This document shows, piece by piece, positions 13,651-24,900 of a stretch of DNA of 64,000 nucleotides. Source of the stretch: Serripes groenlandicus (taxonomy: Eukaryota; Mollusca; Bivalvia; Cardiida; Cardiidae). The first letter of the stretch is position 1. Each line of letters starts with the position of its first letter. The notes beneath the pieces are model-generated. The model saw nothing but the letters and a program-made list of their open reading frames with translations, ran no database searches and was not told the DNA's origin. The position numbers were made by a program, and so were the translations under genes. The stretch is from the NCBI GenBank assembly GCA_031761405.1, contig JASEVX010000001.1:113468416-113532415 (forward strand). The letters are read 5' to 3'.

Positions 13651-13859
13651 CGGTTACATAATAAATGTGTCGTTTACATGACATCCTAGTCGTCAATTTT
13701 GAAATATTGGAGGTATAATGGTAGCAGATAAGATAATAAGGATTAATTAAGAAACATTAAAGGTAAAATAAAATAGTTGCTTGATTTGAGAAATTTCTAA
13801 TTTTTCGACAATGTTTTGAAAAATGTGTTTCCTGTGCGGAACATGTCGTCTGTATGATG

Positions 13860-14215
13860 GGTACGATAAACCACGCATCGGGAAAACATAGCAAGGCATG
13901 TGTGAGCACAATACGTCGCGTTACGACACACCTGTCATTCGGGAACAGGTCAGTCCGCAGCGTTGTGCTGGCTGCCAACGGCAATGCGTTCTACCCAGCT
14001 TGCAACCGAGTCAATTAAGTATCATTAACGCAATTTCAGGTCGCCAATATCTTATGTGTTGTTTTCATTGAGCTCCATTCCAAAGTTAAATTTCATGAGG
14101 CGAAGCTCATATTTCATTAACATTTCATACCAAATGTTGGGACATTCCATGCAGGGTTAAAACAATCGCATCTAGTATTAACTTGTGATATGAAAAAGAA
14201 GAAAAAGAAGAAACC
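13860..14215. repeat. Dispersed repeat R, fragment
   Basis: CACGCATCGGGAAAACATAG, ACAATACGTCGCG, TCTACCCAGCTTGCAACCGA and a run of AAGAAGAAAAAG recur in the same order at 52850-53320, and partly at 49330-49580. Confidence 0.75.
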
Positions 14216-14534
14216 ATTTAGCATAGTGACTTGTGCATATGTTAAGAAGTACGAAGCAATTTTACAATTCAATTCTCTTCACGCGACACGTAGCACAATC
14301 AGACACAACGAAGAGTCATACTTTCCCTGAGACATGATGGCTCAGTCAGTTCAGCCAGAAATTCCTGTAGAAGTTTAGCAAATGTCATTCGTATTCGACC
14401 AATGGACATTTTATTTGGTGAGATTGTTCATACGCATATTCAATAGACCGTAATGCCTTTTTTGACAAAAGCAACACTTGTATACTTACTGCTTTACACC
14501 AACTTTGGACAAATTCATTAAAGCCACGGTCACA

Positions 14535-14960
14535 TATTACGGTCACGCACGTAGTTGACCGCAGTGGGGGATGACCGTAGTGACCGTAGTGGACCGTAGT
14601 TAAACGTATTAGACGTAGTTATACGTAGTTTACTATAGTGCAGCGTAGTTAACTGTAGTTTAACGTAGTTTGAGCTTCAAGAAACCCATGATTTGGCCGT
14701 GGTTAGCACAACACATTTCAACATGTTCAAACTCTATCTCTATGGTGAGCTTGGATACCAAGAACCTACCGTGATCGTAGTTTGAACGTAATTTACCTTA
14801 GTTGACCGTAGTTTGCCGTAGTTGGGCGTAATTCGAACGAAGTCACACGTAGTTCAACGTAGTTGTCCGTTACTACTCGTAGTGATACCCTAGTTAACCT
14901 ACCTCGCCCTACTTCTAGTTGCACTACGGTGAAATACGTTCAAATGAACTACGGTCCAAT
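14535..14960. repeat. Degenerate CGTAGTT array
   Basis: CGTAGT words with 2-5 base spacers recur about every 10 bases. Near 14890 the words flip to the reverse complement (AACTACGG, AATACGT). A unique island sits at about 14675-14765. Built like the array at 1310-1960. Confidence 0.7.
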
Positions 14961-15525
14961 ACGTGCTTTATGAGTTTTCACTGCAGTATTGGGAATGTTC
15001 TGAGTCAAGTTGTTTGTGTTAAATATTTGTTGAAACAATGGATGAGTTCGAGTTTTAGATATTGACGTTAAATGACATATTGATATTGTGTTAGAAAGTC
15101 AAACGATATATAAGGACAGACAATACTATACTATATTGGACTTATAATTCAATATACTATAAAGGGGACAAGTGGCCAGTGGCGGCACACTCATGAATAA
15201 AAGATTGAGATCCATTCAAGAAACTACACACTATGATAACTTGTATAAGTATTGTAACATGTTTCCCTGATTGCAATGAGCATTTGCACGGCGCGCTTTT
15301 AAATAACCAACCGTACGCCATTTGCGACCAGTGATGGCAGCTCAGGCAGCGCATCCGTGCAGTCTGATCAGTCTATGTACTGTTCGCTAATTGGTCACAG
15401 AAAGTTTTAAGAAACGTCTTACAAATATTGTTTTGTTGGATCAAATAGCTTTCACGGTAATTTTTGTTTTCGAATAGCACCGTTTAGTTAGGCATGTTAG
15501 TGTTTTGAGAAAGGCTACTGGAAAT

Positions 15526-15786
15526 GAGCCGTCCCGCGAGAAAACCAACATTATGGTCTCTGCGTAATGTATCCGCCAAGATCAGCCTGCGCAGTACGCG
15601 CAGGATAATACGGACCGACACAAACTGTCTCAAGGGAATAAAGGTATAGAGTAATGATTCCCGAAACAGAAAATCCACAGGAGGCGAAAAGTATCTGTCT
15701 GGATTAGCCTGCGCGGCATGCTAAGGCTGATTCGGGTCGATACTTTAAGCAGAGTCCACAGTGTTGGTTTTCTCGCGGGATGGCTC
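15526..15786. mobile_element. MITE-B copy, near full length
   Basis: Ends GAGCCGTCCCGCGAGAAAAC and GTTTTCTCGCGGGATGGCTC are inverted with one mismatch. Interior blocks GATCAGCCTGCGCAG and GGCTGATTCGGGTCGATACT are present. Confidence 0.8.
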
Positions 15787-15857
15787 ATATGTTGATGTGT
15801 ATAATGTATAGTTATAACTCATTTAAAGGTTAAAGCCCACATTCCTAAATAACATGT

Positions 15858-16040
15858 CTCGCCTTTCCCATGTAAAGACGCCTTCTGACGCCTCTGCAGC
15901 AGCCGACATTTAATAACGCTGTGGCAAAATGAAAAATTTCTCATAATGATCAATTTCTACTTTTACCGTAATACATTTTTCATATTTTAACTAAATGGTT
16001 TCAAAGTTGTCTGCTGTTTATTTGTTATAATTAGGAAAGG
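15858..16040. mobile_element. MITE-A copy
   Basis: GCCTTTCCCATGTAAAGACG, CTGACGCCTCTGCAGCAG and the inverted TTGTCTGCTG and AGGAAAGG blocks. Confidence 0.6.
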
Positions 16041-16420
16041 ATTAAACAACGACATCGTAATGACCTTAGTATATCTTGGCCCGTCCTGACGTGCATCTAT
16101 ATGCAATATAATAATTTAAAAAGCCTCATTTCTAAAAATTATATATAATAACAAAGAAAAAAAACGTTTTGGTCAGCCCTAGTATTATTTTCTGAATCTA
16201 AACGAAATATTGGATGTATAATTCTCTAGGTACAAGTCATTCAGATAGAGATATGAATATTGGCAACAATTCAGACAGATAGACAAACGAGAATTAAATG
16301 AACACACTTACTGCATTCGGTTGTTCCATGACGTCTGTGTGTTGGTAGTCCGACGGAAAAAGTCAAAGTGTCCTAGTTCCTGTTAAAAGCGACTTATATT
16401 CGTACATCAGCTTCAAACGT

Positions 16421-16870
16421 CATCCCGGACAGTGAACAATGTCGGGTTACAATCGGTAAACATCGTTTGTTACCGACAAAATTCATCCCGGACAGTAAGT
16501 GATGGCCGGTTACAATCGGAAAACATCGTTTGCTACCGACAAAATTCATCCCGGGCAGTAAGTGATGGCCGGTTACAATCGGAAAATATAGTTTGTTACC
16601 GACAAAGTTCATCCCGGACAGTAAGTGATGGCCGGTTACAATCGGAAAATATAGTTTGTTACCGACAAAGTTCATCCCGGACAGTAAGTGATGGCCGGTT
16701 ACAATCGGTAAACATCGTTTGCTACCGACAAAATTCATCCCGGACAGTAAGTGATGGCCGGTTACAATCGGAAAATATAGTTTGTTACCGACAAAGGTCA
16801 TACCGGACAGTGAGCAGAACACTTTCGCTATGTCCGGTTAAACTCGGAAAACATTGTTTATTACCGTAAA
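16421..16870. repeat. 63-bp minisatellite, seven units
   Basis: Units start CATCCCGGACAGTAAGTGAT, then GGCCGGTTACAATCGGAAAA and a CGTTTGTTACCGACAAAATT block, at exact 63-bp spacing (16421, 16484, 16547 and so on). Frames stay open on both strands as 21-residue repeats (142 codons on -, 145 on +). Confidence 0.95.
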
Positions 16871-19281
16871 AACGCCACGCGGACAGTGAGCAGAATGCTT
16901 CGACCCCTGCTCCAGTTCTTCAAGATTGATTCGAGAGTAGTGCGATAATCGTCTTTGTAACAAGAGTTGAGGCAACATTTCTACGATATGTGTACGACAT
17001 TTTCTCAAAAATTGAAGACTCCTTTACGAGAATGTACGAGTTTACGCGAGTCGAGTCGAGTTCTGGTAACATGTGTTTCAGTTTATTACGAGAAGTGACC
17101 AGTAAACTACATGAACTGTAGGAGTGATAGGAGGCGACTTGTGTATACATTACAGAAGCCCTGTACTTTAGATCAGTTCAGTTTGATATAGATGTAACGG
17201 TACATCCATGGCCTATCTAAATGATAGGTAGGCTCATACACATCGCAATCCTATCATAAGTGGAGGACGATCACGCTGATGATCATACTGAGTAAGGCCG
17301 TTGATCCAGAGACGGAGAGTCTTTGGTCACAATGAACGTCTTATGTTAAATTTAAAACTGAAGACAGGGAGTCATTTGTTTGTTTCCCGAGTGTTTTACT
17401 TCAGATATTCTTGGAAATGGAACAGAAACTACCTGAGAGGTTGACTATGAAGGACACGTGGTACCGAAATGCACTAGGACTTTTTTCTGAAGGTTGCCAT
17501 TACCCTCCGTTACGTAACTTCCGGAGAGAACTACAGAAGCCTTATGTACGGTTTTCCTGTGCTAGACAACACTATCAGTCTCCTAATATCAGAACTTAGT
17601 CAGGTCAATATTGATGAGAAGTGCGATGAAGTGATAGAATGCCAACTCAAGAGGATTGGGCGAAACGTTGAACAACAGTTTTGAGCTCAGTGGAACATCA
17701 ATAATGCCCTTGGAGCAATAGTAGACGAATAATTAAACGAGATTATGTAAAATGACAAAAGACATATATACAACAATGAAATTAACGAGTAGCTCATATC
17801 ATACCATGGAGTATATTCATGTGTATCTCATGTTTAACTCACATTCATCGTAAATATCATAAATGTCTATTTTAGGCTAAACTGTACATTAAAAGATTAT
17901 TCCACTGTAACAAAATAGATTTGGCGTGGCCTAAATAAAAGACGGTCAGTTAGTGCAGGTTGGTCACGTATGGTTTTAACTTATCGCAGGATTGTCAGGG
18001 AGATCATTGTTTATGAAGTTATTATCATATACATATGTGATAAGTGATATTAAGCATATTAAGAGTTCATTTCATGTAAATCCGTTGAGAATTAAGGAAT
18101 TGACGGGTTTAAAAACGTTAATTACGTTAAACTATGTTGCTATTTTCATTTGGCCTATAAATGTATTGAAACTAGTTGTTGATTGTGAATTACGATTTGC
18201 ACGGGAATTTTGCCTGTCATCAGGAGACCCAGGGGTTGATGGGTGCTATATAGCTTACTCAAACATTTGTTTTGACCGTCAGTATCATAGGAGTCGCCAG
18301 AGGGTTTTCACTCGTTATAGTGAGAGGTAGTTGATGTGACCAATTCACACGGCATATGGGTATGTAAATTCTTAGTTATTGTGCAAAGGGGTTTTCGGCA
18401 TAATTAAGGAATGGAATCTGTGCAAATTTACAATGTTAGGGATTGAGATAATTATTACATGATTGAATTGTTTAGAGAATTTCTGGTTCACGAAGTGAAT
18501 GTTTTTTACAGAAATTGAGTCCGTTAGGAGCGAGACAATGTGTTATGTTATTGGGAAAGATATGTTTGTATGAAAAGGATAAGAATGGAAGTGGGAAATG
18601 TAAAAGGATATTAGTACAGAGATGAGCTACCATAGGAGTATAAAATGGTAGGCTGTTAGGTTTACGGAACATTATTGATATTATTGTAAGACATGGTTAT
18701 TTATTACAATTTTAGCCGTTTTATGTCTATGGCTAGTCCATATCGATAGCCAGACAACCGAAGTTCCAAACGCAGAAGTTTGAAGAACCAGTTTGTGTGA
18801 CGCAGTCCACAACATAATAAGACGTCGTAACGGGGGACATTAGGAGGAGTGCCGTCATAGGACGTGTAGAACCATATATCCACAGTTGTGTGGCTTGTCG
18901 ATCCCGGAATCCAAGGATATACGCGACGCAAGGAATATAAGTACAACGACTCGGTGAAGTCGGGAAACGGATACAGTTGGATGTGAAGTACAACGTGTAT
19001 GAACATTCCAAAATACAGGGTACAGTAACGGAAGTGATGGGACAGTTAAGGGATTTGGGTGAAAGTGTGGATGAGAGTGCGTGAGTAGTTCTTTTGTTTA
19101 TAGCCTCTCGATTTGTCAGGAAAGTTGATTATTCAAAATTGTATATATTTCATAACTGTAAATTAAACATATATTTTTATTCAACCATCGGCGTTCAATT
19201 CTACTTTAGCGAGTTGTCGACCCTTGACCATCTTGTGACATCCACTACAACCGTATAGTTATAATACCCCGGTAACAAAAT
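16871..19281. other. No gene recognised
   Basis: A 112-codon + frame at 17992-18330 starts at TTG and shows no motif. Around 18720-19080 one + frame has runs of protein-like codons but four stops. I cannot support a gene here. Confidence 0.4.
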
Positions 19282-19352
19282 GCTCGTAGACGGGGAATTG
19301 AACACCGGTCTTCCGCGGGACAGGTGGGAATACTCACCAGTATACGCAGGAT
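19282..19352 (-). pseudogene. tRNA-Asp-like pseudogene
   Basis: The minus strand contains ACTGGTGAGTATTCCCACCT, GTCCCGCGGAAGACCGG and TGTTCAATTCCCCGT, matching animal tRNA-Asp with anticodon GTC kept. Two bases are missing before the D-arm and the acceptor-stem ends do not pair. Confidence 0.6.
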
Positions 19353-20499
19353 GCTTCTCGTGAAGCTTCATTGGCATGCAGGTATACAACCACGCCCAAT
19401 GCCACACGGGAAAGTTTGTATTATCAATGCAGACATAGCGCTTCTGCCTTATGATGACAAAAACTGCCCTACTTCATTGTAGGTGATGTTGCATTTGCTT
19501 TAAAGGCGTGGTTTTACGAATTTATAACACTAGACTGTCTAGGTCAATGACAGTGGCGGAGAATGGTTTTGGCATTTGGCTCCTCTTGCCAGTCTTTAAT
19601 TGTATTGTAGACTACGAATTGACACATTGGCTACCTGCACCACAATCATCAGATTGCTTGATTAGTTGTTTGTCGATCTCTCCGTCCGGCTCTAACAGGT
19701 TATTCAGAGGTGGTGTTGGCGGAGGATCGTGACATGGGCTAAATCACTTGTTCCACAGTCACCTTCTTTTTACTGGTATTTTATCCTTCCTCTTTTTGGG
19801 ATGATTATTAAAGTGATGTAGAGTACACGAAAACTGATAATAAATGTGCACACACAAATTGCTAGATCTCTTAGCAATATCAGCGAAATGTCGTTCAAAC
19901 TCGTATATATTTCAAAAAGAAGTTGTGAAAACTCGCTATATGCCGGGCGCATGTTGATCAGGGATCGAATCCATATCTTTTTAACTCGAATCTAAACGCG
20001 TAGCATGTCGAACGATTGTAAGTTATCTCCCTTGTATTACCAAGTGTATATCTCTTTAAGTTACACTTTTATCATGCGATATGTTTCAGGCGAGCGCAGG
20101 TACTCCTTATTAGCATTGATAGCAGACACTTTTTGATTCTGCCAGAAACACTGATTTATGTCATGGCAAGTCTTTGATCGAATATTGTTTTTAATCGGTC
20201 AGAATGTCGTTATTTGACAGGTGCACAGTCATATGTCGTCTAAGACCACTCAATGGTCGTTAAACGTACTTTATAAGTATGTAACGATCACATGCGACCT
20301 ATATCTGCAACTGTTAACGCGTGTTTTTATTAAATTATACTAGTCAAAAGGTTTATTCAGAATATAATAGTCCTTTAATTAAGTCACCCCTTTGTTTAAT
20401 ATTGAAGATTCGTCTGCAGCAAATATCGCACAACTTGGAAAATTTTGGGGACACTTTTGATGTACAGCTCAAAACATTGCATCAAAGAGAGGAATTGCT

Positions 20500-20655
20500 T
20501 AACCCTTTCCCGCATACAACAAATCTGCAGCAGATGACTTTGGAAATGTCTAGTAAACAATATGGAAAATCTCTATAATTGTAGGTAAAATTACTGAAAA
20601 AAGTCGTCGGATGCAGATGCATCAAAATGCGTCTATAGGTGGGAAAGAGTAAAGA
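20500..20655. mobile_element. MITE-A copy next to the duplicated block
   Basis: AACCCTTTCCCGCATACAAC and GGTGGGAAAGAG at inverted ends, with CTGCAGCAGATGACTTTGGA inside. It splits a sequence that is continuous at 53370-53470. Confidence 0.65.
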
Positions 20656-20862
20656 GTAATTTCTTGTTTTCCCATAACGTGTTCAACATAGGCAAATGCG
20701 TCAAATGTCTTCTGAAACGGTTCTAGTCGGTGACAACATTGCAAGAGGAACTGTTTTGCGTACAGACCAGGACCGTTGCATGTCGAAACGTCCGGAATGT
20801 CGAACTGCCAATGATAAGACCCAAATAACTAATATTTTAAAACATATCCAAATGACAACGAC

Positions 20863-20868
20863 TTTATT
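20863..20868 (-). terminator. Ancestral poly(A) signal, now distal to eEF1A copy 1
   Basis: AATAAA on the minus strand. The surrounding bases match the AATAAA region of copy 2 (54172-54177), but here it lies about 715 bases past the stop because of inserted sequence at about 20915-21530. Confidence 0.4.
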
Positions 20869-20924
20869 TTCAAAGCATATTACATACAGGTTTGCATTTG
20901 ACTATAGATAAACAAAGCAGTGAA

Positions 20925-21350
20925 ACAAGAGGGTCAGGCTGTTCCTATATTGCTCACCTCACCTGTTTCAATAGACGTCACATAATCCTACAGTGTATGT
21001 TGAAATATAATGAAGTTTTTTACTTGACAAGTCTTGTATGATATAGTCAAGTTATTGAGTTATCCAGTTATTGCTCTGGTGGCCATATTTTGAACATATT
21101 CGGATAATTTGAACACTCTTGGTAAAGGGTCGCCAAAGGTACATCTGTGCCAAGTTATTTCAAAATCGAGCTAGGACTATTAGACAAGACGTTTTAAAAA
21201 AAAAACATACCCTTTGCAATGATAACCAGAATTGTTTACGGAAATACAATGTTAACAGTTTTGAAAGGACAAAACCAAAATACAATTTTTATGGAATTGG
21301 TCCATTGATTTTGAAGGAAACGAAATTTGAAGCTGATGAAGTGAGCTAAA
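20925..21350. mobile_element. Non-autonomous element in the 3' flank of eEF1A copy 1
   Basis: It begins near AACAAGAGGGTCAGGC and ends near GTGAGCTAAAAACA. The core GGTAAAGGGTCGCC and the edges resemble the element at 62683-63356, so both belong to one family. It is absent at the matching place in copy 2. No coding potential is recognised. Confidence 0.5.
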
Positions 21351-21481
21351 AACAAATCGGTATAAAAGTATTATTGCCGTTTTAAGTGAGGTATTTCCGT
21401 TTCTAGTCAACTCTGATTTAATGCTAAACACATGGGCTTTTTTCTAAATATTTTCCATAAACATTCGGGTGAATTTGAAAT

Positions 21482-21487
21482 TTTATT
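21482..21487 (-). terminator. Candidate poly(A) signal, eEF1A copy 1
   Basis: AATAAA on the minus strand about 100 bases past the stop codon. It is inside sequence absent from copy 2, so copy 1 may have gained it with an insertion. Confidence 0.45.
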
Positions 21488-21582
21488 TTGAAGCATTCTT
21501 CCATTATATAAAGATTTATATTATAATCGTTTTAAATTGTGCAATGATAAATGATTCAGTCGTGTCCGCATTTATGGTACCA

Positions 21583-21930
21583 TTATTTCTTCTTCAGTGC
21601 AGCCTTGGTCATTTTGCCCGCTATTTCCTTCTTAGTGACTTGTTTTATGACACCAACGGCAACTGTCTGTCTCATGTCTCGAACTGCAAACCTACCGAGT
21701 GGAGGATAGTCAACGAACGATTCTACACACATTGGCTTACTAGGCTTTAAGATAATTATGGCGGCATCGCCCGATTTTATGCTTTTCGGGTTATCTTCAA
21801 TCTTCTTTCCTGATCTCCTGTCGATTTTCTCCTTGAGCTCGACGAACTTGCATGCTATATGAGCTGTATGACAGTCCAGAACTGGAGAGTATCCTGCATG
21901 AACTTGACCAGGGTGATTCAATACAATGAC
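21583..21930 (-). CDS. EEF1A: eEF1A copy 1, coding exon 7 (terminal)
   Basis: Residues 349-463 and the TAA stop at 21585-21583. It starts at Val349 after a CACAG acceptor. It contains [28 protein letters not shown] and [18 protein letters not shown], the domain 3 core, and ends in a Lys-rich tail. Confidence 0.96.
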   Translation of the reverse strand, partial: VIVLNHPGQVHAGYSPVLDCHTAHIACKFVELKEKIDRRSGKKIEDNPKSIKSGDAAIIILKPSKPMCVESFVDYPPLGRFAVRDMRQTVAVGVIKQVTKKEIAGKMTKAALKKK

Positions 21931-24900
21931 CTGTGTAAAACAAAACCTTCATATAGTAGGAGTTACCTAATGAACTGCATTGCATTCAACAGACAATCTT
22001 CTTCTAATTTATCATTTTGCTAAAATGCTTTCATGATACTATTAATAATAAAATGTTTCCTCTATGTCTTAAACCTTGTTCGCAAGAGTTGTTGCAGCAT
22101 CCTGGCAAGCCTTAACGGACGTCTGACGAAGAGAAAACTCAGGGCGTTAAGCATATTCGCTATTTAAATCTTTAAATTGTATTTTAACGATTTTTCCTTA
22201 ATCTAAATTTAGAACCAAACGTGACGAAAACATCTTTCATGGCCGAATCCCCTAAAGATGCTCTTCAACGTTCAAAATCAGGAGAATCCATTTCTGTACT
22301 GAGAGAATATATTAATAACTGATAGACAGTCAATTCTGATTTCAGGTGAAAAAGGTCGTTATCTGGTTCAGTCATAGTATCCATTTATCAATGACATATG
22401 AGCCGTCCCACGAGAAAACCAACATAATGGCCTCTACGTAATGTATCGATCCAGATCAGCCTGCGCAGTCCGAGCAGGCTATTCCGGGCCGACACATTCC
22501 ACTTCAGGTGGATAGAGGTATAGAATAATTATTCCTGAAACAGAAAATCCACAGGAGGCGAAAAGTGTCTATCCGTGTAAGCCTGCGCGACATGCTTAGG
22601 CTGATCCTGGTCGATACTTTACGCAGAGTACACGATGTTGGTTTTCTCGCGGGACGGCTCATATCCTGTGTTCAACAGGCACTGTTATTGTGATATGAAA
22701 AGCGAAATCACATTCATTGCACGGCGTTTCACGATCCCATCGTATCCGAAACTTCACATGCCTCTCCAGTCTCCAATCACAAAACCAATTACCTTTATAA
22801 GGTGAAAAGTTCTGCCATATATTGTTAAATTCTAACCCAACCATAATACAAACCTGAGCTTCGAAGGTGTCCGTTTCTTTAGGAGGATCGTTCTTACTAT
22901 CCCCGGCCACGAAACCTCTCTTTATATCCTTAACGGACAAATTCTTCACGTTAAAACCCACGTTGTCCCCAGGTAAGGCTTCTGGTAGCGACTCGTGATG
23001 CATCTCCACGGATTTTACCTCGGTTGTAAGGATTCCCGGTGCAAACGTCACCAGCATTCCTGGTTTAATGATGCCTGTCTCTACACGACCGACGGGTACT
23101 GTGCCTATACCTACACAAATGGAGAAAAAATCATGATGAAGATCTGTTTCTTAGAAGATCATTACCCAACAATATGTCTTTTGTTCAGCAATACAAATTA
23201 GGGAGTGCGAGTATGTTGGAAAACGTCTGATATATACGTACACAATACCTTATATCAAATTTACCAGTATTCGGACAAACCTGATTTCGGATACCGATTT
23301 TAGATTCGGCGAACGATTATTCGAATATAGGTAAATAATAAATAAGTAAAACGAATATTCAAATATTATTTTCAGTATTCGTTCCGATCCCTACTTAAAA
23401 TACTTCATCTGCGAAAGAGATGAAGAAACATGCAACTGGCATGAGAAAGTCAATTATTTGTTCACTGTGGTTCCCTTTTCGACGTAATAAATCAACATTT
23501 GAATGGTCATGTTATTTGGCAATTCTAACTTTTCCGAAATAAAGAAATATTTTTGCTGAGCTCATAAATTGATAATTTTTATCTTAAAAATCTAAGAACT
23601 GTAACTAATCGTTATGAAAACATTGTAAGGAATCATATAATGAATAGCTTATGTAAATTAAATGAGTAAGAGAATGAGATCCATTTTATAGTACATGTAG
23701 TCTTCCGTTCTATGATAAATTAAAAAAGGAGTTACTACCAAACTATTGTGTACGACGTCCAACATATGCACAAGTTCATCGTACTATTAAATACGGAGAT
23801 AAACAAATATGTATGTGGCCTTGGCACCATTCTGCATTAAGGCTTTTGAAATGAATAAAAAAAGAAAAGTTAACCTTTCCCACATACAGACACTTTTTGA
23901 CGCCTTTACATCAGACGACATTTGACAACATTGCGGCATAACGATAAATTGTTCCTTGAGCAATATCCTCTTGTGCAGCAAAGTTTTCAACTTTATTCAA
24001 TAATTGTACTGGGAAAAGGTTTAACTACTGTCAGCGGTCTTTAATGGTTTCATAATCTGGACTTCATTACTTTTGCATTGCAACTGAAGTACACTGTGTC
24101 ACATATTTATCTTTATCAAGGGCGTAGCTCCCTTTAGGCACTGTAGGCACGTACCTACACATTTTTTCTCAAAGTGCCCCAAAATGCAGCTGCGGCGATA
24201 AACATATGCGTAGTGTATCGACCAGATCAGCCTGCGCTGTCCGCGCAGACTGATCCGGCCGACACATTCCGTCTTAGGGGGATAGATGTATAGAGTAGTG
24301 ATTCCTGAAACAGAAAATCCACAGGAGGCGAAAAGTGTCTATCCGGGTAGGCCTGTGTGGCATGCTTAGGCTGATCCGGGTCGATACTTTACGCAGAGTC
24401 CACAATGTTGATTTTCTCACGAGACGGCCTACACATTGAGTATTGCAAAGCTTCGCCCCTGTTTATGCTTAATTAAGATATTTTATCCAGTAGTATATAG
24501 TCACAAACATTTATACATATCTACCGTGAGCAATTTTTTAAAGCTGAAGACACAATGCAGTTCATTTCTGTTTATAAGTTACGTTTTAAAAGTCATGTAG
24601 CATATTTTTCCTCTGATGTTTTCAATGAAACATTATCAGGTAAGCAATTTTGCATTCAACATGTGATAGTTGAATATGATACAGGACTAACTGACCTAGG
24701 TACGAAATTCAATAGAACTAATATTTTAAAACAAAGCCAAATAATAATAATACGAGAGATGTATTCCTAGGAAAGGGTACCCACAGCAACTAAAATAGCA
24801 TGTAAAGGGAACCAGGATATGTTTCTCCGACAGGTTTGTACCCTTATACAGAATCCCATTGGAATATTCCAATACCTTCATTATACACCTAAACATGTAT

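Noticed and set aside
17992..18330. 112-codon + frame
   Set aside because: It starts at TTG, shows no domain or motif, and lies in AT-rich DNA with no supporting splice structure.
18720..19080. Possible decayed protein-coding region on +
   Set aside because: One frame has long open runs but four stops in about 120 codons, close to chance, and no family is recognisable.
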